A stretch of 64,000 bases of DNA, taken from assembly GCA_032622095.1 (NCBI GenBank), contig CP136069.1, forward strand, positions 125,631,450 through 125,695,449, given 5' to 3'. A program made the position numbers and the translations under genes. Positions within the stretch are counted from its first letter, which is position 1. The number at the start of each line of letters is the position of its first letter. Below the pieces are notes generated by a model, which saw only the letters and a program-made list of their open reading frames with translations, searched no databases and had not been told where the DNA came from. Shown piece by piece: positions 21,846 through 33,341 of the stretch. Source of the DNA: Siphonodentalium dalli. Its lineage: Eukaryota > Mollusca > Scaphopoda > Gadilida > Siphonodentaliidae.

Positions 21846-22899
21846 CTCAACACCCTGGTGGTTTAAAAATATTATCTCTTAATGTTTGTGGCCTGTATCA
21901 AAGCCTGAACTATCCCGAATTCCAATCGTTATTAGATCAGTACGCCGTGATTTGTCTTTGTGAAACGAAAACATACATGGAGGACGATATATATGTACCG
22001 GGTTTCGAAATTATATCCATGAGGAGCAGACTTATAGAGGTGAAAGTAATCGGTCAGGTGGAATATTAATAGACGTAAACGTTCGAAACATTTGGTAGTC
22101 AAACAAATTAATCTTAGTTCAGAACATGTGACTTGGGCAACAATATCAGTTTTACCACAACAAATCCGCTGTCAAAACTTATACATAGGGGCGGTCTATG
22201 TACCACCACAAACACTAGATACGCAGATAATCAATGGTCCGATAATGTATTACAGGATATTCTTACCATCAGAGGATCGGATCAAGAGGTTCTACTATTG
22301 GGCGATTTTAATGCAAGGACGAGCACACTGAACGACATTACTGATGAAGATAAACGGACAGGCATTGACTATCTTGACAATTATACATGTGTACCTGACA
22401 ATTTTGATGAGCCCATTTCAGTTATTCAAATTCCACAAATATTTTCAAAAGATAAAGGGAAACCAAACTCGTTGGATACCGATTTATCGACTTGTGCAAG
22501 GGTGGTAGGATTAATATCGTGAATGGAAGACTAGGTAACGATCGCGGAATAGGAAAGTGCATAATTATGTTGAGAAGTACGTTAGTGTTGTTGATTATGC
22601 AATTGAGACTAGAATGCTATTCCCACTGGTTACCAATTTTGATATGCTCGATTTTTCAAACTTTTTTTCAGACGAGCACAGTGGTCTGAACAGTACGCTT
22701 GATTGATCTTATAGCGACCAGACTTATGCTCAACCGACTAATGGGGCCCCTTGAGGGCGCAACAAAAATAGTAACTATATCGCCGTGGTGCAAGAAGCTA
22801 TACCTGAACTGAATGATTTGTTTAATTCTGTTAACTTAACTCTGTGAATTCGTCCCAAGATATTGACTTATTGACCAGGGGAGTGTCCGATGTTTTAGC

Positions 22900-25800
22900 C
22901 ACTGTGGAGGATCTATTCCTAGGAATGTGGTGCTCTACCAATTTTTTGAGCAATTTTTATCGTGACATTCCGGTGCTTTACTGGGGATTTTTTATTTTTG
23001 CCGCACAAAAGTGGAGAAAAATTACAGATTATGTAAGTATATCGCAGGTTTCTTTTAACCAATGGATTATTTATATTGATGTTCACATTGATATGTGAGA
23101 AAATGTAAGAAATCCCATAGGAATGCCCGTAAATCGACATTTTATAATTATATTCCGATACTTTACAGAGTGCTCAGTGCTCTCCCAATAGTCAAGTGCT
23201 CTCCCCAGGATCATGTATTGTGCTATAACAAGCAAAAAAGCGAATAAATACTAAATATTATGCGTTGGTTAGGAGGTAATAAACTTAATATGTTATTTTG
23301 CGTCGCATCTATACGTCCATAAAGGCATACTTTGTTCGTTTAATCACGTATTTCAGGGGTAGCTAGCAAACGCAATGGGGAGTATATGAATGAACTATGT
23401 AATCTATAATTATTTCCATGTGTTCTATTGGATATAACTGATAACAAACGCTCAATTCTTGTTCAGGAAATGATTGTCGAACGTATTTTTATTGTGTAAC
23501 TGTAATTGTGGCCAATCTTGGAATGTGACATAGTTGGTTGGTTTATGGCAATTAATAGGTCATTATCCTTGTTATATCCCCAACAGAAACTGTTGCACCA
23601 GTGTTCACAAATATCATGTTTCATGTAAAATATCATGCTGAGATTTTGAAACAACCGAGCAGTCGAAACCGGAAAACCTCAAACATTCTTACGTAGTTTG
23701 GTGGAATAACCGCGAAAAACTAAACACGATATCAGGTATGACTATACACAGGTTCATGCAATTAGGTCCATTCGAGCAAAACTTACAACACAATCAGGTA
23801 GTAAGAGTGTTTCAATAGAGTAATCCCACGCTACTGTTCCTGCTGTGGCTAAAAAAGAGCTAAACTACACTTTACATGTGTATCACGGGGTGATAGAACG
23901 TTGATGGACCAGTGGGGGTGTTTTTTATTCTCATCGTTCAGTGATGTTCCGCGATAATCGTGACCAGATTTTCATTGCGAGCTCGAACGCCAAATTACAA
24001 ACCCGCCAAATTACAAACCCGCAAATGTGTAAGTGTATATAAATATGTTTATGTGTGTATTTGAGTGGTCGTTTGTATGTATAATTGTTTTATTTCGACA
24101 TTTGCGTCGTTTTGGTGGTCAGTGCTCTGTTTCTGATTTGTGACGCCATCATGTGTGTATGCACCAATGTTGGATTTTCATTATTCGTATTTATATATTC
24201 ATGTATTCATATATTTATTGTCATGGACCTTAGTGGTTTACACCACATGCTTGGGGTCAGTTGTATGGATTACATGTCTATTCTTAAAGCCATTTTGCAA
24301 TTATTTTATATTTATACTATTTGTCTTCGCTATGTGTGTTCTTGTGTGGCTCACATTCATATGGATAATCCACTTGGGTGTGAGTCATATGCATTGTATG
24401 GGAGGCCAAATTCACATTTAATAATGAATTGTGCTTAAGCGCAAATAGGGCATTTACGCTTAAGCGTAATTAATGACTACTATCTAACTTACCCATTAAC
24501 TATTAGCACGACCTGGTGTATCACCTAGCAACACAAGATGAGCATTGAGCTAATTTTAACCTGTACTCAACAGTCAACTGTGAGTTTGTGTTCAACAATG
24601 AGAATCCCTAATTACATATTATCAGCATCCCTCTATCCAAAGAATTGATGTCTCCTTCCCGGAACTCTAGTATTTTTTTGTATGATGTTTTTAATATATG
24701 TTTGCACAGATTTTAGCATTTACTATGGTAATATCCTATACATGCATGCGGTGTCACTGCATGAGAGCTTTCTTACCTCATACAGTGATGCTCTAAGTAA
24801 TCGACTTCTTAACCACAGTATAATTATGGGTAACTTTTCAGGATTTAGTCGGAAATATGGCTTGTTGCCATTCACCGAAAAGCTCTAAATCCTGAAAAGT
24901 TATTCATAATTCTGCTGTGGTTAAGGAGTTGATTAATTAGAGAATTGCTGTATGGTTTACTTATTGACTTAAATCAGGGGGAAAAACCCTATTTTCATAT
25001 TATCAACATCCCTGTCCAAAAAATGGTGTGTAATTACTGAAGCTTTGGTGTCTCAGTCCTGGAGCTCTAGTTTTTCTTATTAAATCAACAACTCTTGCAC
25101 AAATCTATAGTATTTCCATGATCATATAGTGTGAATGTGGTGTCACCGAGGGCTTTCTTCCCTCATATGGTGTGCCTGTATACTCGAAAATTGAAGAAAA
25201 TCAATGTCGCCCCGACTAATACAGAAAGTAATGCTAATGCAAGTACCCCCAATTATTACATATTGTATGTAATATATTATATATAGTTTATTAAGTTGAC
25301 TATTTTGTGAGCATAAGCATATTGTCAAAATAATTGACGTTATATTAACTACAGAACGGGTGAGCTACTTCATTTGTATCCCGGCATGGCTTGTATTATA
25401 ATTTCTTAACAAATAATCACCAATGTGGCTTTATACGAGGTTGTTTTAGTAGGATTTCAGCCAGCTGAGTTTTCAGTACAGCACCGGAATAACGATTATT
25501 CAACTCACAAAGCACCGGAATGACTAGTAAACCACCGGAATACACATGTAGAACTATTTTATGGTCGTTTTCTTCGATTTGGTATGTTATTAATGATATT
25601 TTCATGTTGCATTGACTTCAGGAATGTATTGAGGAACAGGCATTCAAAGTTACAATATACAGTATTCAGTATTAAGTCGGTAATACGCCGTTGAAGTGAC
25701 GAATTTCCCCAAAAACGCAAAATATCGAGTAATTTATTTATATTACTGGGCAGTATGCCAATATAGTGGCATAATATTACAACATATATTACTCACCTTC

Positions 25801-25997
25801 TTTGGCACGTCCATCTTGTATTCATTCGTCCAATATTTGGGTTTAAAACATTACTAAAACGCGTGTTTATTACCCACGCATGTCATCTCTGTCGCACAAT
25901 GAGCAAAATGTGACATAACACCGGAATATTTGCTCGCTAAGCACGTAAATGTTGCTCGGGAGAGCACCACATTCCTAGGAATAGATCCTCCACAGTG
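22900..25997. mobile_element. 3.1-kb non-autonomous DNA transposon with perfect 37-bp TIRs and 8-bp TSD
   Basis: TIRs at 22900-22936 and 25961-25997 start CACTGTGGAGGATCTATTCC and are perfect reverse complements over 37 bp. GTTTTAGC is duplicated at 22892-22899 and 25998-26005. Removing the element and one TSD joins the LINE in frame. An ATTCCGGTG/CACCGGAAT motif sits near both ends (about 22964; 25482, 25513, 25533, 25919), like subterminal transposase-binding repeats. The 8-bp TSD fits hAT (or P/Merlin), but the CACTGTGG terminus is not a textbook hAT end. No transposase was found inside. Confidence 0.92.
24590..25185. repeat. palindrome flanked by direct ~200-bp duplication, inside the 3.1-kb transposon
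   Basis: The arms at about 24798-24850 (CTTAACCACAGTATAATTAT, GGGTAACTTTTCAGGATTTAG) pair with 24885-24940. On either side 24600-24790 and 24980-25175 are diverged direct copies (CATATTATCA-CATCCCT, CGGAACTCTAGT / TGGAGCTCTAGT, GAGAGCTTTCTTACCTCATA / GAGGGCTTTCTTCCCTCATA). Confidence 0.75.
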
Positions 25998-28289
25998 GTT
26001 TTAGCAAAGGCGGGTGATAAGACGTTTTCAATTACAAATATGACTAATAAGAAGTATTATAAGACAGGATCTAAGGAAAAAATGTGGTTTGACGCAGAGT
26101 GTAGACGTAAAAGGAGGGAATTAAAAAAGACTAAAAAGAATTTCAATAACTTAAAGTCGGATACAAATAAGCGTCACCTAAATATAGCATGCAGCAAGTC
26201 GTACAAAAAGACTTTGGATATAAAAATAAACACTATGCGAGATAATTGAGCTTCATACACTGTCGCACAATGAACCTTCCGAATTCTGGAAAACTTTTAG
26301 AAAATACTCTGGGATAAATGAGCAAAGCGATTTTATTAATATGGAAATATTCTATACGATCATTTTAAGGAGTTGAACGAACATAATGATGATACTGATA
26401 TCACAGATTTAATATGTCTAATGGAGGAATTATCTTGCTGTGACGAAAGGAATGCCCCTATGATAGCTTATGAAATTTTGAAAGTGATATATTCTCTCAA
26501 ATCAAATAAGTCCGAGGGCCTCGATAGAATGTGCAATGAATATTTAAAGACAACTTCACAAATTATGTTACCGTTCTACCTGCGCATGTTCAATTATGTC
26601 CTTGATACGGGTGTTTATCCTGAAGACTGGGCTATTGGAATGATCGTTCCGCTATACAAGAACAATGGCGTGAAAACCCTGATTCCCATAGAGGCATTAC
26701 ACTACTTAGTTGTATTGGTAAGTTATTTACGAGTGTCACCATCGCAAGCATTTCAAACTTTTTGAAACCATCAAGAAACTTCATGAAAATAAGTCAGAAT
26801 TTAGAAAAGGACGATCCACTATTGATAACATATTCAGTGTATTTTCTAGGTCAAACTATTGCGTAATGACATAAACGGGAAAGTTTTCAATGTTATTCGT
26901 AATATGTATAGGGTGTAAAAGTCTTGTATTTTCAAAAATGGTAGTCGATCAGACTTTTTCATATGCAGATCGGGAGTGAGGCAAGGGGATAATTTATCAA
27001 CGCTTCTATTTCCCTTATACTTGAATGATGTACAGATATTTTCCCAAGAACTGTGCCCTGGACGGCCTACGTTACCTTGACCAGCGCAGCGTAGACCTAA
27101 CTGGAAATTATTTGAACTTATTGTGCCTTCTGTATGCAGACGATACTGTACTATCTGCTGATAGCGCGCAAATCCTCCAACGTATGTTAAATGCATTTAG
27201 TGATTATGCCGACGCATGGAATTTAGAGGTGAATAAGAAGACAAAAGTAATGGTATTTTCTGGTGCTAAATCAATGAACCATACATTTACAATCAGCGAC
27301 GACAGCTTGGATGTAGTTGATGATTTTCAGTATCTTAGTATCGATTTTTTCTACAATGGTGGATTTTGTCGCGCAATCAAGAAGATACGATGAAAGGCAA
27401 CAAAGGCCATGTTCGGTCTTCTTTCTAACATCAGAACCCTACACCTACCTATTGATCTTTCCTTAAAACTGTTTGATTACTTGATATTACTGTACGGATG
27501 TGAAGTCTGGGGATTCTAAAACACCAAGACAATAGAAGCTATGCACTTGAAATTTTGCAAATTATTAACGCTTATGAAAGAAAGCACACCAAATTATATA
27601 GTACATGGTGAACTCGGACGATGGCCTCTAGACATCGCGATTAAAAAGCGCATGGTATCATTTTGGTCCAAATTAGTTGATAGTACTAACCAGGAGAGAA
27701 TAGATGCGAAATTGTATACTCTTGTTTATAAAATGAGTTCACTTGGCAAACAGTTTATCGACCTTTATAAAAAATACACTGACTCAAACTGGATTCACAT
27801 GGGCGTGGGAAAACCATTCTTCACTTTACCCGACTATGATAAAATTGTTTTACATGACATGGAAGGATGACGTTACTAAATCATTAAGGGGGCAATTTTA
27901 TACCGTCGTTGTCCAAATGTTACACTTTGAACTTTTCATTTAGTATTTATATACAGAGGCCGAGGACAGCAATTCATAGACTTGCTGTAGAAGTGACTCG
28001 GTGGAAGAAAGGAAAGCGAAAACATGCAAGCAGTGGCCACCAAGCAGTGGCCACCAACGATTCATTACGTAGCATTTGTAAAGGGGAACAAGGGGATGGG
28101 TATCACTTTCTGCTGAAATGCCCTAATCTTTGGGAACTTAGAATTAAATATTTACCAGAATGTTAGCGAAATTATTTTTTCGAAAGAATCGTGTTATGCA
28201 TTATTAAACGAAACCGATATTAACACATTGCGGAATCTATGATAATTAATAAGGGTCTTAAGTTAACAGCACTTTAAATGATATTATAT

Positions 28290-28540
28290 AGCTATGATGA
28301 AGATACTGATGGTGATTAAAAATGATGATACCGATGATGATTGTAATTATTATTATTATTATATATGCCTTTATTTACGACGACGGTGGTGATGATTTAT
28401 ATGATACTAATGAAGATGACAATGCAGACAATTACGACGATGTGCACATAGAGTACTTTTGATGATGGCCGCGATGATGATGATGACGGTGGCGATGATG
28501 ATGCTGATGAGGGTGATGTTTATATTTTTGATGTATTTTG
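28290..28540 (+). repeat. GAT-rich sequence following the LINE
   Basis: Imperfect GATGATGAT/GACGACGGTGGT runs surround a (TAT)n tract near 28340-28362. Composition matches 21276-21845 on the other side of the LINE. Confidence 0.7.
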
Positions 28541-28878
28541 TGTTATCGAATTCTCATGTTGCACATATTGTGTCTGAACAATAAACCATTGATACAGTCG
28601 ATATCTAACTAGTATAATTATATAGAACTGGAGTATAGCGTTGGTTGATATGCCGGGTAGGTGCCCACTTTTAGGGTCATTAACTACATAATAGTATACC
28701 ATAGAAGACACGGAAATCGTGTTGGATTACGCCGTGTCAGGACTAATTAACCACCCGATACTAATTATTGGGATCGACGGAGAGCGTGTACATCTGCCGA
28801 ATGTGACATTCGTATATTCATCCATTCTTATACCACAAAGCCCTGCCATCACATTTGATAACTGACTTATTCGAGAAA

Positions 28879-29101
28879 ATGTTAACAGGAACATGGACGT
28901 TTCTAGTCATCATTGCCTGCTTTCTTTTATTTTCGGTATTTGGGAATTCGATGGTGATATTAAGCGTGATTCGCTTCAGACATATGAAAAATGTTACTAA
29001 TATGTTGATCTGCAATTTAGCAACTAGCGATATAATTCTGGCTGGTGTTGTGATACCCCAGATATTATATGACATGTCACACACAGATAATTTCCACGCA
29101 G
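28879..29101 (+). CDS. class A peptide-type GPCR, exon with TM1-TM2
   Basis: From the ATG at 28879 the frame gives TM1 with the conserved GN (LLFSVFGNSMVILSV) and the first intracellular loop (RFRHMKNVTN). TM2 follows with the conserved Asp (NMLICNLATSDIILAG) and then PQILYDMSHTDNFHA. The exon ends at 29101 with donor G|GTATGT, phase 1. The next exon at 62546 completes the codon and gives GAIFCKLVNF, so the join restores the expected TM3 start with its Cys. The frame is open upstream to 28807, and the predicted N-terminus from this ATG is only a few residues. An additional upstream exon coding the extracellular N-terminus is likely. Rhodopsin family (7tm_1); the ligand cannot be told from this sequence. 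Confidence 0.88.
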
Positions 29102-29230
29102 GTATGTTACTTTCCCAGTTAACCTTTTCTGTACTAAATGGATTCTGTACTCAGTTATAACAGTATACATTGGAATTGTCTAGTATTCAATTGGAGGGGT
29201 GTTTATGATAAGTTAGCAGACGACAGTTAA
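29102..29230 (+). repeat. intron-start sequence shared with the next GPCR intron
   Basis: From the donor onward this segment aligns with 63067-63190. Shared blocks are TTAACC-TTTCT-TACT-AATGGATTCT, CAGT-ATAA-AGTATA-ATTGGAAT, TATT-A-T-TGGAGGG and GCAGAC. I estimate about 75 percent identity by eye. The match begins at the exon/intron boundary rather than in the exons. Confidence 0.75.
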
Positions 29231-29239
29231 ACGAAAATA

Positions 29240-29680
29240 TATTTTTAAGCCGTGCGCACGGATTACTAATGAATAAATAGTAATTACTAACGGATTAAAA
29301 TTACCACAGCTTGTCCCTCCATAGGCATCAGTCATTGAAGGTAACTTCAATAATTAATTATGATTATTAAACAATAATTATTCGCATTTAGTAATTATGA
29401 TTATTAATTTATTATGAGTATTAATTAATTACGAATATTAAGTAATTAATATAAATTATGATTATTAATTAATTATGATGATTAAAAATTAATTATTCGC
29501 GTTTAGTAATTTTGATTATTAATTTATTATGAGTATTATTTAATTATCAATATTAATTAATTAACATTGATTATGATTATTAATTAATTAATTATGATTA
29601 TTAAAAATTTATTATTCGCATTTATTAATTTTAATTAGTAAAAAAGCTCTCAATGTAAAAAAAAGGTGGAACCCTACATG
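29240..29680. repeat. AT-rich TAATTA-type low-complexity repeat
   Basis: About 29380-29640 has a ~125-bp period (TTCGC(A/G)TTTAGTAATT-TGATTATTAATTTATTATGAGTATT) repeated twice and a third partial start near 29610. The 29250-29300 stretch carries GTGCGCACGGATTACTAAT, related to the tandem at 61800-61905. Confidence 0.7.
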
Positions 29681-29689
29681 ACATGGTAA

Positions 29690-29890
29690 CCAGGTGGGGC
29701 GGGTCGGGACCCCAACCCATGCAGGGCGGGACGGGATTCTAACCCTAACCATGACCATAACACTAACCCATGTCACAACCGGAACATGGTGCATCCTAAA
29801 ATAACCCTGACCAGGACAAGATGGGACGGTGTGGGGCGCACCGGGGCGAGGCGTGGCGGTGTGGGACGGGACGAGACCCTTTACTCCAGG
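29690..29890. repeat. GC-rich CGGGAC/CCCGTCC-type degenerate repeat
   Basis: Irregular recurrences of GGGACGGGA, GGCGGGTCGGGACC and CCCTAACCATGACC. Related composition and motifs occur at 52740-52960 and 61560-61750, next to the TTGGACTTAAGTCCAA arrays. Confidence 0.5.
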
Positions 29891-30412
29891 AGATATTGGC
29901 CTTTGTACCACCAGGACTCAACTTCACCACACTTATTTTCTTCCTTAGTGTCACCTCTAATTGTATTCGGTTGTTACGCTTATTGAGAATGCAATTCGAA
30001 ATGCCACATCGGGATTATTCACTGTGAGTGTTCATTATCCCAATATGCTACTAGCGGCATCCGAAGACGTTTTAAATAGGTACCGATAGATGATTTATGC
30101 ACGGTTTCGTCTATACATATTGACATTATAACAAGAGTGTAAATTATAATGCGAAAATATCGACGACTTTTTAATTTCTGGCCACCAATTTGGCCACCAT
30201 CTTGGCGTGAGTGTCAATCGCGCAACTAAAAAAAAGTTCTTCTTATCAATGTTCCCTATACCAACATGTAAATATGGGTGGAATTCGCGGAGTAATTAGG
30301 CTCATTGTAAGACAGTAAAGGAATATCAACGTGTTTTCAAGTTTCGGTCACCACTTTTAGCCACCACCTTAAATTGTAATTGGGAAGTTGTTTCTGGGAT
30401 GGGATATAAGCT
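29891..30412. other. intronic non-coding stretch
   Basis: No supported feature. Confidence 0.35.
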
Positions 30413-30760
30413 AAAGGTACTCAATCCGATCAGACGCTCGCAAATTACTATTTCCTTGGCTTCAGGGGTAAAAAATATTTGATTCGAGTCGAAGAACCCA
30501 CCCATCACAGCTCAGAGTGATCAGATATCGATGTTTGAAATCTATTATTTTAATTGTATGTGGCCCAATAGACACACAACGAGAATAATTTCATGGACCA
30601 AATTGCGGGAAAAGATGGATAACTCTAAAATCAAGTGGCTTTTTGCGTCAGATATTTGAAAACCGGCAAAATTGCTGATAACTGAAGCGGCATTTAAAAA
30701 AAAATTGTTGTTGTTGGAATGTGATGATATGGGGACCCTCTGATCGGATTGAGTACCTTT
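30413..30760. mobile_element. MITE-B, full copy with 22-bp perfect TIRs
   Basis: AAAGGTACTCAATCCGATCA starts the left TIR (30413-30434). The exact reverse complement is at 30739-30760. The interior shares GATTCGAGTCGA(A/G)GAACCCACCC and GATCAGATATCGAT with copies at 14730-14990 and 32861-33282. Confidence 0.85.
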
Positions 30761-30779
30761 AATTACTTCGCCTCAGTAT

Positions 30780-31077
30780 TCCAAACTCAATTGTAAGTAT
30801 CGATGGAGTTTTCATGACAATAACGTCCACTGATGAGAATATGAGAGATTTTCGGTGATTTAAAAAAATTATTTGTGCCATTTTTGGTGCCATTATGGAT
30901 TTGGGGGGGGGGGGGACTTTTTGTTGGACTTGTGTTGAAGTCAGTACGACCAACTCATAATAGTAAGCCTGGATGGAGTTGTCGTGACAATAACGCTCAC
31001 TGATGTGAAAATCAGCGATGTTAGGTGATTTTTCAATTTCAGGTTGTCCTTTTGGCCTGGATTTGGGTGAATTTTCC
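30780..31077 (+). repeat. ~180-bp tandem duplication with G14 tract
   Basis: AAGTATCGATGGAGTTTTCA / AAGCCTGGATGGAGTTGTCG followed by TGACAATAACG(T/C)(C/T)CACTGATG and GATTTT-GGTGATTT occurs at about 30792 and 30964. A poly-G run lies at 30903-30914. Confidence 0.65.
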
Positions 31078-31441
31078 TTAAAGGCACGTGAGGCCTTAGT
31101 TGTCGAAAATATTCATATTTGTTCTAATCACCGTAAACAGAAAAACATTAAAACGCATACAGTTTCGTTCATATATACCATGACCATCACGTAAACAGCA
31201 TGTTATCATAAAGACCTACTATATTTTACCTAAGCAAGAGCCTGATTGTGTTACAGAAGACAGCACAATGCTACTGGCTAATCACACACAAATGGCATAA
31301 ACGCTCTTTATTAGTTCCATATCAGGAATTCACCAACAAAGAACGCTCTTTATGTTTACTATCATAATATAAACAAACACCAGAAAAGTAACTTTTTATG
31401 CTTTTGTTTACATACCAATGGTCAAACATTTGACAATAAAA
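31078..31441 (-). mobile_element. MITE-K, truncated inverted copy
   Basis: Starts TTAAAGGCACGTGAGGCC and runs as the reverse complement of 14195-14558. The last ~140 bp (the GGTACGGTTGGCC end) are missing. It breaks at a 90-bp direct repeat. Confidence 0.85.
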
Positions 31442-31879
31442 TACTAGATGTACCCAAATGTTTTATTGTTTCTCAAACGTGATTCGGAATCGGGGACGAG
31501 GAATGAAGAAGAATCGGTGTCTGTATTAATATAAACTGATATTGATTTATTTCATTAAACTTACGCCATTAAATACGTCAGAGTCTTATCTATCTAGGGA
31601 CTCTTTCGCGGACAAACAACGCATATATAGTTACGTGAAACGTCGTCGCATGCCTTATAGAAGCCGCTGTTAGTTTCACGTCCAATTTATTGATTTAAGT
31701 ATGTTTTCTTGAGGTTTTGGATCAAATAATAAATAGTATGTATACTAATGATAAACAATGGCCATTGCATAACAGGAAGTAGTGCCAGATGTACCAAAAT
31801 GTATTATTGTTGCTCAAACGTGATTCGGAATCGGGGGACGAGGAATGAAGAAGAATCGGTGTCTGTGATATCAATATTA
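31442..31879 (+). repeat. direct repeat pair before the palindromic element
   Basis: 31445-31530 and 31785-31875 share CTCAAACGTGATTCGGAATC, GACGAGGAATGAAGAAGAAT and CGGTGTCTGT. Between them 31600-31700 (ACAAACAACGCATA, TAGAAGCCGCTGT, TTTATTGATTTAA-TATGTTTT) recurs in the same orientation at 35945-36050, beyond the palindrome. Confidence 0.7.
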
Positions 31880-32809
31880 CGGAAGCACAGTAGCGCCACA
31901 AATAAAATAATAATTACGGCGTTTAAACGCCCTATTAAACGCCCTAATACGGCGTTTAAACGCCCTAATTACGGCGTTTAAACGCCCTAATTACGGCGTT
32001 TAAACGCCCTAATGCGACATATATGGAATGACTAGTGAACCTTCGGACTGAACCTTCGGACTACTGAACCCTACCCGATCAATGTCTGAACAGAATGAGG
32101 TCCCCTAACAAAGGGTGAATTTGGTGATGCTAGCCGCTATGCGGGGTAATATCTCTAAATTCACCCTCTGGGGACCTCATTCTGCAAATGTCAGGCACCT
32201 TATTTCCGGGCTTGATACCACCACTGGTATATGCGGTGGTTTGGGTGCAATGTGTCTAACCGTGAAACGTGTGGTCCCCTGCTATAAGCATATACACTTC
32301 GCTATGTGCATATTCGACTACATGGGGGTGTTTTGAGTGCATTCTAGTTCATTTTGGATTTTCGGAGAATCGGGCCTTCGGAGAATCGGGCCTTCGGAGT
32401 TGTGGGCTTTCGGAGAATCGGGCTTTCGGAGAATCGGGCCTTCGGAATTATGGGGTTTCGGAGAATCGGGCCTTCGGAGTTATGGGCTTTCCAGGGCTGG
32501 CATTCTCAGAAATCCGGGCGGGCTAAGACCAGCCCTCCTCAATCAGCCTAGGTGGGCTATAGCCCTCCTCAGTGATGATGTCATAGCATGGACATTTTAG
32601 CCAACTACAGCGAAATCACATTCACGATAATGGAAATAGTCATTATCTGAACTAAACTGCGTTAATACATTTTACAAAGGCAGCCATTCCAAAATGTACC
32701 TCACCCCATAGACTTTACCCACCCGAATAAAGGCCATCGGTTATAGGGTGATAGAGCCAGAAACATTAATCGTGAGTCACTACTCATATAATGCAGTGGT
32801 CTTGTTATT

Positions 32810-33341
32810 GTGTTTGATGCACCAACTAATGGCTAAAATGTAGACAGTCATTTAATCTTATTAATGGTTCTCAATCTGATTAAGCACCCCTAAATTACTA
32901 TTTCTTTGACTTCGGGTGTAAAAACTAATTGATTCGAGTCGACGAACCTACCCATCAACGCTCAGAGTGATCAGATATCAACTTTCGAAGTTGTTTTACA
33001 TCTATTGTTTGTGGCACAGAACACGCCGTCAAAAGGATGTTCTCAGTCAAAATTGCGTTAGTATTACCATTTATTTTTAGTTATCCACCTTCGTCCGTTT
33101 GAATAAGTGTTTCTGTGGCAATTATCAGTACACATCTCGAGAAAATTACAAACTTCAAAAATCAATATCTCATCACTCTGAGCTTTGATGGATGGGTTCC
33201 TCGACTCGAATCAAATATGTTTTACCCCTGAAGCCAAATAAATAGTAATTTAGGGGTGCTTAATCGGATTGAGTACCATTAATTAGATTAAATGACTGTC
33301 TACATTTTAGCCATTAGTTGGTGCATCAAACACAACAAGCC
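32810..33341. mobile_element. foldback containing MITE-B copy 3
   Basis: Outer arms (TTTGATGCACCAACTAATGG... and its mirror ending near 33337) enclose a MITE-B at 32861-33282 bounded by TTAA. Arms also pair through GCACCCCTAAATTACTATTT and TGATTCGAGTCGA. Confidence 0.8.

Larger units (their letters stand above)
21846..28290 (+). pseudogene. LINE ORF2 (EEP endonuclease + RT), split by a DNA transposon
   Basis: The endonuclease part starts with LKILSLNVCGLYQSLN (21858; catalytic Asn block) and has CLCETKTYMEDD (Glu block). After a frameshift, VLLLGDFNART (22290-22325) and, in another frame, a FFSDEHSGLN block near 22670 follow. The frame reaches GVSDVLA at 22899 and resumes at 26006 with KAGDKTF. 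RT motifs: SLKSNKSEGLDRM (26495), EFRKGRSTIDNIFS (26800), SGVRQGDNLS (26970) and YADDT (27133-27147). The first RT Asp block (between 26845 and 26860) is deleted. The C-terminus contains YGCEVWGF (27495) and GELGRWPLDIAIKKRM (27607-27655). Several frameshifts and stops; dead. The clade (CR1/Jockey superfamily-like) is not certain. Confidence 0.88.

Noticed and set aside
21258-21866. His-, Ile- and Met-rich open frames on both strands
   Set aside because: All are frames of the (GAT)n microsatellite, with no codon bias or domain beyond the triplet repeat.
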